Of a stretch of 64,000 nt of DNA, positions 16,307-26,400 are shown in pieces (within the stretch, counting starts at the first letter, position 1; the number at the start of each line of letters is the position of its first letter). The notes under the pieces are model-generated. The model had not been told where the DNA came from. It did not search any database and saw nothing but the letters and a program-made list of their open reading frames with translations. The position numbers were made by a program, and so were the translations under genes. The stretch covers positions 343,930 to 407,929 of the forward strand of contig CAKSOE010000001.1 in assembly GCA_934476675.1 (NCBI GenBank), written 5' to 3'. Source of the DNA: an uncultured Clostridia bacterium. Its GTDB lineage: Bacteria > Bacillota > Clostridia > UBA1381.

Positions 16307-17032
16307 ATGAAATATGTAGGCAGTAAAGCACGTATAGCAAAATACATTGTGCCGATTATACAGCAGTACATAGACACAACGCAGTGTAGGGCTTACGTTG
16401 AACCGTTTGTAGGCGGCGCAAATATCATAACACAGATTAAGCACCCTTACCGTTACGGCTTAGATAACAGCAAACCGCTTATAGCCCTTTTAAACCACGT
16501 TACCCTACGGGGCGAACTTCCGCAGAGCGTAAGCCGCGAACAGTATAACGACGTAAGAGAACACCCGGAAAACTATGACTATTGGTACGTAGGAGCTGTA
16601 GGCTACTTAGCAAGCTATAACGGTAAATACTTCGGCGGTTACGCCGGGACAGTGCATACTAAAGCCGGGACGGTCCGAGATTACTACGACGAAGCTAAGC
16701 GGAATTTAGAAACGCAAGCAAAAATATTACAAGACGCGCCGCCACAATTTGGGGCATTAGATTACACCGAAGTAGCCGATACATTGCCTTTATATGACTG
16801 TGTAATATATGCTGACCCACCGTACGAGGGTACAACAGGTTACGGTAACAGTTTTAATAGCTCCGAATTTTGGGAAACTTGCCGAAAGTGGGCGACCGCC
16901 GGGAACACGGTTATAGTAAGTGAAACTAAAGCACCCGACGACTTTACTTGTATATGGGAAAAGCCCGTAACCAGGACACTTAACCACAATGGGCGTAACA
17001 CGACGACAGAAAAACTATTTATAAGGGGGTGA
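16307..17032 (+). CDS. DNA adenine-N6 methyltransferase, D12 class
   Basis: 241 residues. MKYVGSKARIAKYI and YVEPFVGGANI form the SAM-binding motif I, and DCVIYADPPYEGTTGY carries the catalytic DPPY. The order of motifs is that of D12-class (Dam/DpnM-like) enzymes. GTGATGT precedes the ATG. There is no cognate endonuclease next to it, so it is an orphan enzyme, probably protecting phage DNA or altering regulation. Target site is not readable; note that the prophage seems to lack GATC altogether (see findings). Confidence 0.88.
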   Translation: MKYVGSKARIAKYIVPIIQQYIDTTQCRAYVEPFVGGANIITQIKHPYRYGLDNSKPLIALLNHVTLRGELPQSVSREQYNDVREHPENYDYWYVGAVGYLASYNGKYFGGYAGTVHTKAGTVRDYYDEAKRNLETQAKILQDAPPQFGALDYTEVADTLPLYDCVIYADPPYEGTTGYGNSFNSSEFWETCRKWATAGNTVIVSETKAPDDFTCIWEKPVTRTLNHNGRNTTTEKLFIRG

Positions 17033-17036
17033 CATA

Positions 17037-17609
17037 ATGCGAAATCAGTACATAGTAAAGGGCAAGACTACTACAGTTTTTGTAGAAGCTCCACCCGATT
17101 ACGAGGATGGCGGCTTTATAGACATAATCATAGACACCGACGACCTGGAACGTGTAAAGAGTTTTCCGGGCAGCTGGTACAGCTTTAGGCATAAGCATAA
17201 TGACAAAATTTACGTACGCGGCAGTAAGCAACAGCATATACCGCCCGGCTTTACGTCAAGTCAACCGTTATTACACAGGGTAATATCAAAACCGACACGC
17301 GGCGAAAACGTAACCTTTGTTGACGGTAATAGCTTTAACTGCTGTAAGAAAAATCTTGTAAATATACCTATTGGACAAGTATACAAGCCGCACCTTGACC
17401 CATACCGTCTACCTATTGTACAGGGTGTACACTGGCGTAAAGACAAACAACGGTTTGAGGTTAAGGCATATTACGACAGAAAAGGCTACTACTTAGGGCT
17501 GTACGCCTTAGAGGACTGGGAAGCGGCAAACAAAGCCGTATCAGTATTTAGGGAAATCGGCCCGGAAGAATACTTTAAACGTTATAAAAAAGGTACTACA
17601 ACCTTTTGA
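17037..17609 (+). CDS. HNH/AP2-type homing-endonuclease-like protein
   Basis: 190 residues. The middle region LHRVISKPTRGENVTFVDGNSFNCCKKNL follows the HNH pattern of phage homing nucleases. The usual His in the VxH-x-NG segment is Phe here and the N-N-R part is altered, so catalysis is doubtful. The C-terminus GVHWRKDKQRFEVKAYYDRKGYYLGLY...EAANKA resembles an AP2 DNA-binding domain. Such genes spread by insertion, and this one lies inside the block that separates the two Rad50 halves. The gene starts five bases after the methyltransferase stop. Confidence 0.75.
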   Translation: MRNQYIVKGKTTTVFVEAPPDYEDGGFIDIIIDTDDLERVKSFPGSWYSFRHKHNDKIYVRGSKQQHIPPGFTSSQPLLHRVISKPTRGENVTFVDGNSFNCCKKNLVNIPIGQVYKPHLDPYRLPIVQGVHWRKDKQRFEVKAYYDRKGYYLGLYALEDWEAANKAVSVFREIGPEEYFKRYKKGTTTF

Positions 17610-17626
17610 GAAAGGAGCTAATAAAA

Positions 17627-17863
17627 ATGGATATTAAAGAACGTATAGAACAGGCACAGGCGAAACTAAAACAGGCAGAACAGGCTAAGACGGTAGCCGA
17701 AACACAGTTAGAAAGTGCTAAAAAAGAGTGTGACGACATCATAGCGCAAATGGAAACGTTAGACGTTACCCCGGAAAATATAGACGCTGTAATATCACAG
17801 CTGGAAACCGAGGTAGACAACGACCTTACAGCTATTGAACAGGCAATACCGACAGTGCAGTAA
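17627..17863 (+). CDS. Small coiled-coil protein
   Basis: 78 residues from the ATG at 17627 after AAAGGAGC. Residues 1-45 are a regular coiled coil (IKERIEQAQAKLKQAEQAKTVAETQLESAKK), followed by an acidic helix pair. It lies 13 bases before the Rad50 C-terminal half. It could supply part of the missing coiled coil or be an assembly partner; this is inference from position only. Confidence 0.7.
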   Translation: MDIKERIEQAQAKLKQAEQAKTVAETQLESAKKECDDIIAQMETLDVTPENIDAVISQLETEVDNDLTAIEQAIPTVQ

Positions 17864-17876
17864 GGGGGTAATACTT

Positions 17877-18524
17877 ATGTTATCTTCTTACAGGATAACG
17901 TCAACAAAAGCAGACGTTACAAGGTTAAAAACAAAGCTGCTACAGGATAAGGCAAAAAAGGATTTGCTTATACAGCATAAACAGAAGGCACTTGACGCGA
18001 TAACCGAAGCGACCGAGCAAATAGGCATATTTGATAAAGTGCAGATACTTTTACAAAAAACGAGCGAGTACGCAAGGCAACAAGCTAAAGACCGTATAGA
18101 AAGTGTCGTAAGCGAAGCCTTAAATGTAGTGTTTGGCGGTAATCATTCCTTTGTTATTGATTTAGGAATAAGAGCCGGGCAGCCTGTAGCTGACTACTGG
18201 CTTAATGACGGAAGCACATTTACGAAACTTGAAAAGCCAGATTACGACCGCGGCGGCGGTAAGGTTGATATTATTTCACTTGCACTACGGTTAGCTATCG
18301 GTGAAATGGAAGGCATAACGGGACCGATGTTTTTGGACGAAGTAGGTAAACACGTTTCAAAGGAATACGCCCCGAATGTTGCGTATTTTCTGAAACAATA
18401 CAGCGCCCAGTTTAACAGACAAATAGTATTGATAACGCATAATGCCGACCTTGCCGAAATAGGCGAAACAAGTATAAGCGTTATACGTAAACCGTCCGGG
18501 GAAAGCGAGGTGAAAGCAGTATGA
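17877..18524 (+). CDS. Rad50/SbcC-like ATPase, C-terminal half
   Basis: 215 residues starting MLSSYRITSTKADVTRL after TAAGGGGG. A short coiled coil leads into an ABC C-terminal lobe. The signature-like RGGGKVDIISLALRLAIGEME is near residue 126, Walker B GPMFLDEVGKHV near 150, and the switch histidine in IVLITHN. With the Walker A lobe at 13195 these two proteins would complete one ATPase site. The two genes are 3.4 kb apart. It overlaps the next start by four bases (ATGA). Confidence 0.82.
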   Translation: MLSSYRITSTKADVTRLKTKLLQDKAKKDLLIQHKQKALDAITEATEQIGIFDKVQILLQKTSEYARQQAKDRIESVVSEALNVVFGGNHSFVIDLGIRAGQPVADYWLNDGSTFTKLEKPDYDRGGGKVDIISLALRLAIGEMEGITGPMFLDEVGKHVSKEYAPNVAYFLKQYSAQFNRQIVLITHNADLAEIGETSISVIRKPSGESEVKAV

Positions 18525-18862
18525 TTTTATATAACCACGAATACGATAGGCAAAAAAACGAAATAAAAATAAGGGCTGTAGAGGTTACGGAAACCCCTAA
18601 AATGTATAAGACCGTTAAACACGGAAGCCTAAAATTTTGCACCAGCTGCATACATAAATCGGATTTAGATGTATTTGAGCCACGCCACGGCAGTTTTTAT
18701 ATGGTATCTTTACAACCCCGTCCGCAAAAGTTTAAAGAACATATACGCTACTATTTCAAGTGTAAGTACGAAACCCATATAAGAAAGGCTAACGAGTTTA
18801 CCCAGTGCATAGAAAAACTTGAAAACTGTAGCGTACAGGAAAGGGATGTATATAGTGAATAA
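18521..18862 (+). CDS. Hypothetical protein with Cys pairs
   Basis: 113 residues. Start overlaps the preceding stop (ATGA), so translation is coupled. CTSC in the middle and later single Cys residues (YFKCKYETH, FTQCIEKLENC) could bind a metal. The gene sits between the Rad50 half and the Mre11-like gene and overlaps the latter by eight bases, which suggests a role in the same complex. Family not recognised. Confidence 0.65.
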   Translation: MILYNHEYDRQKNEIKIRAVEVTETPKMYKTVKHGSLKFCTSCIHKSDLDVFEPRHGSFYMVSLQPRPQKFKEHIRYYFKCKYETHIRKANEFTQCIEKLENCSVQERDVYSE

Positions 18863-19829
18863 ATTTGTATTTATAGGTGACCTACATTTAAGAGGAAATA
18901 ACCCACGTAATCGTATAGACGATTACCAGACGGCCGCAGATGATAAACTTATTGAGGTTGAGAGCGTAGCTTCATACTATGACGCAGACGCTATACTTAT
19001 TCCTGGTGACATCTGGGACAGACCCGAAGTATCAATAGGTGTACTGTTACATTACGCTGATATATTGAATAGCGCAAGCTGTCCGATATACACGACAATA
19101 GGTAATCACGACATATACGGCTATAATCTTAGCACTTACGGACGAAGCAGCCTTAAATTGCTGGAGTTGCTTGTAGATAATCTACACGTATTAAAGGGTG
19201 ACAGTGTAGTACCTTTTTCAGACGCCTACGTTACAGCCACACCTTATAGCGGCGAAATAGATATAGACGGTTACGGTTACACCGTACCGCAGACAACGCC
19301 GACCGACAAAAAACGTATACATATAGCTCACGGTATGCTGTTAGACCACAAGCCGCCTTTTGACAGGTATACGCTTGTAAGTGACTGTATTACGGACGCT
19401 GACCTTATACTTACGGGACACGACCATACGGGCTACGGAATTATTAAACGTCCCGACGGTAAAATGTTCTGCAACCCCGGCGCACTTATGAGAATGAGCG
19501 CCAGCATAAGTGAGATAGAACGGCCTATACAGTATGCACTTATAACAGTTGACGGTGACGATATTACGGTAGGCTTAGAGCCGTTGCAAAGCGCTAAACC
19601 CGGCGACGAGGTTTTAGACCGAAGCAAGATAGACGAAGCAAAAGCCAGACAGTACGCTATGGATAATTTCAGTATGCTTATACAAAGCCACACGGGACAG
19701 ACAGCCACGGTAGATATTAACCAAATTGTAGACGCTATAGCAAAACAAGAGGAATACGCCCCGGAAGTTGTAAAAACAGCACTTGAAATTATAGACCGTC
19801 AGCGCGAAACTATGGGGGCGGCGTTATGA
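18855..19829 (+). CDS. Mre11/SbcD-like metallophosphoesterase
   Basis: 324 residues. All calcineurin-like motifs are present: FIGDLHLRG, IPGDIWDRP, IGNHDIYG, an isolated His in HIAHGML, and LTGHDHTGY. This is the nuclease partner of Rad50/SbcC ATPases. GTG at 18855 is chosen because AAAGGG lies nine bases upstream; the ATG at 18846 is too close to it. The C-terminal about 90 residues form a helical tail that may contact the ATPase. Confidence 0.86.
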   Translation: MNKFVFIGDLHLRGNNPRNRIDDYQTAADDKLIEVESVASYYDADAILIPGDIWDRPEVSIGVLLHYADILNSASCPIYTTIGNHDIYGYNLSTYGRSSLKLLELLVDNLHVLKGDSVVPFSDAYVTATPYSGEIDIDGYGYTVPQTTPTDKKRIHIAHGMLLDHKPPFDRYTLVSDCITDADLILTGHDHTGYGIIKRPDGKMFCNPGALMRMSASISEIERPIQYALITVDGDDITVGLEPLQSAKPGDEVLDRSKIDEAKARQYAMDNFSMLIQSHTGQTATVDINQIVDAIAKQEEYAPEVVKTALEIIDRQRETMGAAL

Positions 19830-19966
19830 ACATTAAATACATATTCCCCCTAACGCTTATTCTGCTTGATATAGGGGCTGGAATTGTCTACGGCGTACAG
19901 GGTGACTACAAAAAACTTATTTACTGGTTAGCGGCGGCCGTATTAAATATCACCGTTACATTTTGA
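19826..19966 (+). CDS. Small two-helix membrane protein
   Basis: 46 residues, start overlapping the preceding stop (ATGA). Two hydrophobic segments (YIFPLTLILLDIGAGIVYG and LIYWLAAAVLNITVTF) are joined by a short polar turn GDYKK. Such small proteins recur in Firmicutes phage replication regions. Function not known. Confidence 0.65.
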   Translation: MNIKYIFPLTLILLDIGAGIVYGVQGDYKKLIYWLAAAVLNITVTF

Positions 19967-19982
19967 AAGGTAGGTAATTTTT

Positions 19983-20450
19983 ATGGGAAACATAAACAAA
20001 GATTTTATAGAGGTATTAAGTAATGAGGAATTAAAAGCTACGCAGTTACAGCTTGATACGGCTGTAAGTGAACTTATCGAAATCGGCACACAGCGCGAAA
20101 GCGTGTACGGTGATAAGGCCGTACTGGCAAAACGTGCAAGAGAACTTCAGACGGAAATACAGTTAGCGGAAAGCGACGCTATTATGAATGTACAAGGCAG
20201 CGGCAAGGACGCTTACGGTATTATCGGAAACCGTAAAATTTTTCTTACAAACGATACAGTACGTGACGCATACCGCAGAGAAGCAAGCCGTAAGGAACGT
20301 GAAGAACTGGCACAGGTTGAAGGGCAGCTTGATAAGATTAACACCGAGTTATTTAAGATAACCGACAGCTTTAACACAAAGGCTGAAGCGTTAAGGGGTA
20401 TACAGGCTAAGGCACGTTTACAGGCGGCTTTACTTGAAAGCCTGGCATAG
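19983..20450 (+). CDS. Coiled-coil hypothetical protein
   Basis: 155 residues, strongly helical (LSNEELKATQLQLDTAVSELIEIG, then RREASRKEREELAQVEGQLDKINTELFKI), with a central strand-like part NVQGSGKDAYGIIGNRKIFLTND. GAAAGGTAGG precedes the ATG. It lies upstream of the nuclease and helicase genes. No family recognised. Confidence 0.7.
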   Translation: MGNINKDFIEVLSNEELKATQLQLDTAVSELIEIGTQRESVYGDKAVLAKRARELQTEIQLAESDAIMNVQGSGKDAYGIIGNRKIFLTNDTVRDAYRREASRKEREELAQVEGQLDKINTELFKITDSFNTKAEALRGIQAKARLQAALLESLA

Positions 20451-20459
20451 GTGGCGGTT

Positions 20460-20957
20460 ATGACAGATACAAAACAACAGGAACGCCGACAACGCGGCGA
20501 GGACTTCCAGACAGAATTACGCCGAAGCTGGCGACATATACCTAACAGCTGGCGTATGCGGATAAGCGACCAGAACAGCGGAACACGCCCGGCAGACGAC
20601 GTAATACTACTTAGGTATATAAACATACTGGTAGAAGCAAAACGTACTAACGGTGACCGTTTTACGCTGTCTATGGTACGCCCTAATCAGCAAAAAGGAC
20701 TGTATGATTTTGACGCCGTACTACCGCAAAACAAAGGACTTATATTTATAAGTTTTTTAAACGACATAACAGACGAGGCCTACGCGTTTCGTTTTATAGA
20801 CGCATTACGGTATATGCGTAATATGGGTACGCATTATGTACCGCTGGAAGATATACGAAAAGGGCAACAGCTAAAACGCGTAATTTTGCCAATTATGCAC
20901 GATAGCAACGGCGACAGGTATTACGATTTAAAGGGGGTGGAAATATGCTACAAGTAG
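20460..20957 (+). CDS. RecU/Holliday-junction-resolvase-like nuclease
   Basis: 165 residues from the ATG at 20460, with a GTG at 20451 as an alternative. The core GTRPADDVILLRYINILVEAKRTNGDRFTLSMVRPNQQKGL matches the D...ExK active-site pattern of RecU-type PD-(D/E)XK enzymes. It is followed by an aromatic-rich half. The end overlaps the helicase start by 13 bases. A role in resolving branched intermediates before packaging is likely, but a VRR-NUC-type enzyme is the alternative. Confidence 0.72.
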   Translation: MTDTKQQERRQRGEDFQTELRRSWRHIPNSWRMRISDQNSGTRPADDVILLRYINILVEAKRTNGDRFTLSMVRPNQQKGLYDFDAVLPQNKGLIFISFLNDITDEAYAFRFIDALRYMRNMGTHYVPLEDIRKGQQLKRVILPIMHDSNGDRYYDLKGVEICYK

Positions 20958-22627
20958 TATACAGCAATCATATAAGGGTAACAGGTTACAGTACAGCGTT
21001 TAAGTGCAGTATTACCGACGACCTTACCCTACCTAACCCGGCATACGAAAAGGCTAAAAAGCAACGCCGCCCTACGTGGGGTATTGACCCGCATATCAAG
21101 CTATGGCTGCACGACAGCGACGGAGCGCTTATATTACCGCGCGGTTACCGTTCACAGCTGCAAAAGCATATATACGATTACGGCATACCGTACAAAGAAT
21201 ACGAAAACTATACCGACGGAATGGCTGTAGATTTTGGCGACTGGAATACAAGTTATACATTACGCGACTATCAGTTACCGCTTGTAGACGCACTTACGAA
21301 AAACAACGGCGTAGCTGTAGCCCCGGCTGGCAGCGGTAAAACGATAATGGGAATGAAATATATACACACTATGGGACGGGCTACGCTATGGCTTACCCAT
21401 ACTACCGACCTTATGTATCAAACAAAAAAACGAGCTGAAGCAACGCTTTTAGGTGTCGGCAGAATTGGTATATTAGGCGACGGTAAGCGTGATTTTGGGG
21501 ACGGAAAACTTACTATAGCGTCCGTGAAAACTCTACAGGCAAACCCACAGCTTATAGAACAGCTTAACCAGTACATAGGTGTAGTCGTTGTAGATGAAGC
21601 GCACCACTTCCCGGCTGTTCAGTTTATAGACACAGCGGCACAGTTTAAAGCTAAGCATATAGTAGGCTTGACAGCTACCCCGGACCGTAAAGACGGGCTA
21701 CAGTGCTATATGTATATGGGTATCGGACCATTACAGTATACCGTACAGCGTACTAATTTGTACGACGACAGCAGCCTTATACTCCCGTCTGTAAAGTTTG
21801 TGTATACGAACTTTGACGCAGACCCGGCAAGTGACAGACAAGGCAGCAGTATAGACGCCGGGGGCGACGACTTTAGCTATGCGGAATTGTTAAACAGCTT
21901 AATAAGCGACGACGAGCGGGCAAACCTAATAGCTAAAAATATTGTTGACGCTGTACCACAGGGGCCGGCCATAGTCATAGCAGAAAGCACAAGGTACTGT
22001 TTTGTACTACAACAAAAGGTAAACGAGCTGCTACGGCAAAAGTACGGCGTAGGTAATTTATTCCGAACAGCTGTAGTACACGGCGGTTTACAGCGGTACG
22101 TATGGCGTGTGGCTTACGGTAAGGCTGAAGCTGAACGCAAAGCCGTCGAATACGGTACAGAATGTAGGTACAGTAATTCCGTGCGGCGTTGGCAAGTAAA
22201 AACACCACAGTATACGGAACAAGAGTACACAGACTGGCAGATAACCGCTAAACAGCGAAAGGAAATTATACAGGCGGCTACCGACCGCCGTATACATATC
22301 CTTTTTGCAACACAGTTAGCACGCGAAGGCTTAGATTTTCCGCACCTTTGCGTAGGGCATTGTGTAACACCTAAAAAAGGTGATACGGGCAACGCTAAAA
22401 GCGGTGCGGCATTGGAACAGGAAATAGGGCGAATAATGCGCCCAGACCCGCAAAACCCGGATAAAAAAGCTATCTGGTACGATTACGTAGACGATAAGGT
22501 AGGAATATTCAAACAGCAATATTACAGCCGCAGAAAAGTCTACAAAAGGTTAGGTATCACCGTCCCGGTTAAAGGTAAGTCGGAACGTGATATAATAGAC
22601 GACTTTTTTAAAAGTCAAATATTTTAA
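20945..22627 (+). CDS. SF2 DEAH-box helicase
   Basis: 560 residues. Motifs in order: YQLPLVDALTKNNG (Q-like), Walker A APAGSGKTIMG, motif Ib region, DEAH in VVVDEAHHFPAV, VGLTATPDRKDG (motif III), and the C-terminal ATQLAREGLDFP and LEQEIGRIMRP (motifs V and VI). This is the type III restriction/UvsW-like group used by phages for recombination or replication restart. Start overlaps the preceding gene. About 100 N-terminal residues precede the ATPase core. Confidence 0.88.
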   Translation: MLQVVYSNHIRVTGYSTAFKCSITDDLTLPNPAYEKAKKQRRPTWGIDPHIKLWLHDSDGALILPRGYRSQLQKHIYDYGIPYKEYENYTDGMAVDFGDWNTSYTLRDYQLPLVDALTKNNGVAVAPAGSGKTIMGMKYIHTMGRATLWLTHTTDLMYQTKKRAEATLLGVGRIGILGDGKRDFGDGKLTIASVKTLQANPQLIEQLNQYIGVVVVDEAHHFPAVQFIDTAAQFKAKHIVGLTATPDRKDGLQCYMYMGIGPLQYTVQRTNLYDDSSLILPSVKFVYTNFDADPASDRQGSSIDAGGDDFSYAELLNSLISDDERANLIAKNIVDAVPQGPAIVIAESTRYCFVLQQKVNELLRQKYGVGNLFRTAVVHGGLQRYVWRVAYGKAEAERKAVEYGTECRYSNSVRRWQVKTPQYTEQEYTDWQITAKQRKEIIQAATDRRIHILFATQLAREGLDFPHLCVGHCVTPKKGDTGNAKSGAALEQEIGRIMRPDPQNPDKKAIWYDYVDDKVGIFKQQYYSRRKVYKRLGITVPVKGKSERDIIDDFFKSQIF

Positions 22628-22652
22628 TAAAATTTGAAAGGAGCTTATAACA

Positions 22653-23450
22653 ATGAGCGAACAGAAAAACATTAACACGACAGGGGAAACTACCCCGGAA
22701 ACCACAGAAGCGGCAGACGTACAAACTAACCCCGCACAGGAACACGTAGCGGAAAACGCTATAGCGACGACCGCACCTAAAGCGGTTGCTGCACAGCCAG
22801 CGACTACGTACATTACTAATCTTTTGGCTAATATGATGGACGACTTCATAGCTGCAAACGCTGGGCTTGATGTTGACTTCGTATATATGGGTAATTGGTT
22901 GGTAATCAACAAAAAGGGTTGTTTTGTTGAAAAAGACGACGAAACCGTAAACTACGGCGACCACATAGACGTAGTTGTAGGACAAGGTGAAAAACGCTGG
23001 AGCTTGTGGGGCTTGCAGAACAGCCCAGAGGACGGACAGCTTATAGTAGCTTGCCGTGAAAAAGCTGACGCCGAAGAAATGCTTACAGCCTGGTTAAATG
23101 AACACCCGGAAGCAAGAGAACGCTACAGCCTGGACGACTTAGAGTTACGTTATATGGCGTTTGTTGTACCTGTTGACGCTGTAGCAGAAAGTGTAAAAGA
23201 CCCCGACAGTATACCGCGTGTATATCTTATGTCATTCGCACCGACAGCTACTATAGCGTGGGGTAAGTATGCAATGAATGTATACAGTGGTAAATACAAG
23301 ACAAGCGGTATTAAAGCACGTACGGGCGTTGCGTCTGTTGTAACACGCTTTAGTACTAAGGAAATGAAAGGTAAAGACCCGTCCGTATCGTGGCTGGGTA
23401 TCGAATTTGAAGCTATGGGAATGTTTAACCCGGAAGATTACACTAAATGA
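22653..23450 (+). CDS. Replication-region protein, possible single-strand DNA-binding role
   Basis: 265 residues. The first about 45 residues are a low-complexity Thr/Ala/Glu-rich stretch; the folded part has alternating strands (VDFVYMGNWLVINKKGCFV, HIDVVVGQGEKRWSLWGLQ). I recognise no family. Position directly before the primase-helicase and a strand-rich fold make an SSB-like role plausible. The acidic, disordered end is N-terminal, unlike standard SSB. Low certainty about function; the gene itself is well supported by AAAGGAGC. Confidence 0.75.
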   Translation: MSEQKNINTTGETTPETTEAADVQTNPAQEHVAENAIATTAPKAVAAQPATTYITNLLANMMDDFIAANAGLDVDFVYMGNWLVINKKGCFVEKDDETVNYGDHIDVVVGQGEKRWSLWGLQNSPEDGQLIVACREKADAEEMLTAWLNEHPEARERYSLDDLELRYMAFVVPVDAVAESVKDPDSIPRVYLMSFAPTATIAWGKYAMNVYSGKYKTSGIKARTGVASVVTRFSTKEMKGKDPSVSWLGIEFEAMGMFNPEDYTK

Positions 23451-23467
23451 TTTAGGAGGCCGTCACT

Positions 23468-26400
23468 ATGGCAAAACAAATAGAACAAGAATATAAATAC
23501 GTGGACGTGTACCATTGCGACGCAAACGGTAAAAATAGTCCCTGGCGGCGTATCGCTGTTGAGGACATACCGAGCTATCAGCACGAAGAAGCAAAGGATT
23601 TTAATTGTTTTGCCACGGTCCAGCGCTACGCTAACAGCAGCAAGGTAGACGGGGAAGCGTTTATAGCTCCCCTCTACTTTGACCTTGACTGTGACGCTGA
23701 CCCTACTGTAGCACAAGCGGACGCTGTAAAAATAGTAAACTTCTTTACGCAAGAGCTTGATACTAAGGACACAGACATACATATTTATTTTAGCGGTAAC
23801 AAAGGTTTTCACATACTTATAGACGAAAGGGCGTTAGGAATTAAACCCCGTCCCGATTTGCACAGAGCTTATAAGCATTTAGCTGGTTATTTACGCTTTC
23901 GTCTGGGGACGACAGAAACCGTAGAAGATGATAACGGTAAACCTGTTGAAAGGACAGTACCGTTAAGGTCTTTGGATATGGTAGTGTACACCGTAAAACG
24001 TATGCTAAGGCTTCCGTACAGCAGACACCAAAAAACAGGGCTTTATAAAATTGAGTTAAGCCGTGAGGAGTTAAGCGTATTAAGCCTTGACGAGATAAAA
24101 GACAGAGCTAAAACGGGTAGCGTATCAGCAGAAATATATAGCCCGGAAGAACGGGAAAAGGCTATAAGAAAACGTCCGAAAACAGGTATTTTTTACGCCG
24201 ACAAGCTAAAGGAATACGAGGACGCAGCCGCTACCGCAAAGCAACGCTACGACAAGGAAGAATATATTTTTATTAAGGATAAGCCGCCAGTATGTGTACA
24301 GGATATACTAAAAGGCGGCTGGAAGAAAGACGGCGACCGTAACCAGGCAACCGTACAGCTTGCTTGTTATTTCAAAGCGGCGGGATATGAAAAAGCCGAA
24401 ACAAGTAAAATACTTGAAGAATGGGTTACAAAGCATACGAGCGCCGAAGGTAACTATAGTGTGAAACAACGTATAGCAAATACCAAAAGCGTTGTAGAAG
24501 CTGTATACAGCAGTGAAAGCGACTATAAATTTGGGTGTGCGTTTATACGGTCTTTGCACGGTGAAAAATCGGACGCTAAAGACTATGAGCGTGTACCGTG
24601 TGCCGGGGACCTGTGCCACTGTTTAGCCCGGAATGTTCACGCTGACAGCGAAGCTATACAGTTACACCTTGCGGCTACAAGTAATGCAGAGCTTACGGGA
24701 AAGCTGATAAAGACCCGTGTAATGGTAGCCGGGAAAAAACACACGCCGTATATAGTCCCTAAAAAAATAGAATACAGCTGCTGGGGACGTGAAAAGTGTA
24801 AAAAATACGGCTGTCCGTTGCTTAATATTCCCGTAGCTACAGCTTACAAAGACTTAGGAGCTACAAACCGTGAGCTTATACAAATGACCGCCACAGGCGA
24901 CGACAATATAAAAGGCATTTTAAGAGATATTAGCGGTATTCCCTCTTGTCAAAAGTACGATACCGAAATTGTAGAAAACACAAATATAGATGAATTGCTT
25001 GTAATACCTATGGCAGACGACGCCGCACAGGCTGACGAAAGTATAGACGGTAAATATGTATTACGTAAAATATATGCTATGGGCGGTTTACCTGTAAGCG
25101 AAAACAAGTATTACGAGATAAGCGGTTACGTATATCCACACCCACGAAACCAGGAAAGTACCATACTTGTTACATCTGCTACCCCACTACAGGACGTTGT
25201 AGAAAGTTTTGCACTTACCGACGACGTAAAAAACGACCTAAAAGCGTTACAGCCACAGACTATGGACGTTAAAGATGTAGCTGAAAAGGTAGAAGCTATA
25301 CTTAACGACCTAACATACAATGTTACGCATATCGTAGAGCGCGACGAAACGCTTTTAGGCGTACTGCTTACCTATCACAGCGTACTACGCTTTAAAGTAC
25401 CCTGGGACACAATGCCTATACGTGGCTGGGTAGAAATGAAAATCGTAGGCGACACGGGTACGGGTAAGTCGGCACTTATTGAGAAAATTATGAAATATTC
25501 CGGGTTAGGAAACCGTGTAAACGCTGAAAGTACCAGCCGTACAGGTCTTACGTATAAAATGGAGCAAAGCGGCAGCGGTGGCGCGTGGTATATAGTTTGG
25601 GGTGCGTGGCCTTTGGCAGACAAAGAACTTATATGGATAGACGAGGACACGGGTATAGCAAAGAAAGAGTACAGCGAAATGACGTTAGCACGTTCTGACG
25701 GACGCTTAGAAGTAAAAAGAGCTGTAACCGCGGAAACGCCTTGTAGAGTACGTGCAATATTAAGCGGTAACGTTCCATACGGTAAACGGTTAGCTGATTA
25801 TTCACAAGGCGTAGAAGCCTTAAAAGACATATTCAACAATGAAGATATACGCCGTTTCGATTTTGCGGTGTTTATGCGGTCTACAGACGTTGACCCGGAA
25901 AAGTATAACCGTCAACTTCCGACTTTCCCTAAAATTGTGACGTCGGATATTTTGAAAAATAATATACTGTTTGCCTGGTCCCGTAAAACGGAAAACGTAC
26001 AATTTGCTGACGGTGCTATAGACAGTATACTTACGGTAGCTACAAACCTAAGCAAAATATACGGCAGAGCTAACGACGTACCGCTTGTGTCGCCGTCTGA
26101 CGAGCGTAACAAGGTAGCCAGACTGTCCGTATCACTTGCAGCTATGTTGCATAGCGTGGACGACAGCGGCGAAAATATAGTAGTATATCCGTCACACGTA
26201 GAATATGTACAAGAACTTTTAAAAGCCGTATATAATGCTCCGGGGTGCGGACTTAACTACTACGCAAAACTTAGCGTAAATGAAGAAGAACTGACGCCCG
26301 AAAAATTTGACAAGCTAACTAAGCATTTACGAGCGTTAGACACGCTGAAAAATACGGGAAAATACAGCGAGTTTATAACGTTGTTTGCACAGCAAAAGTA

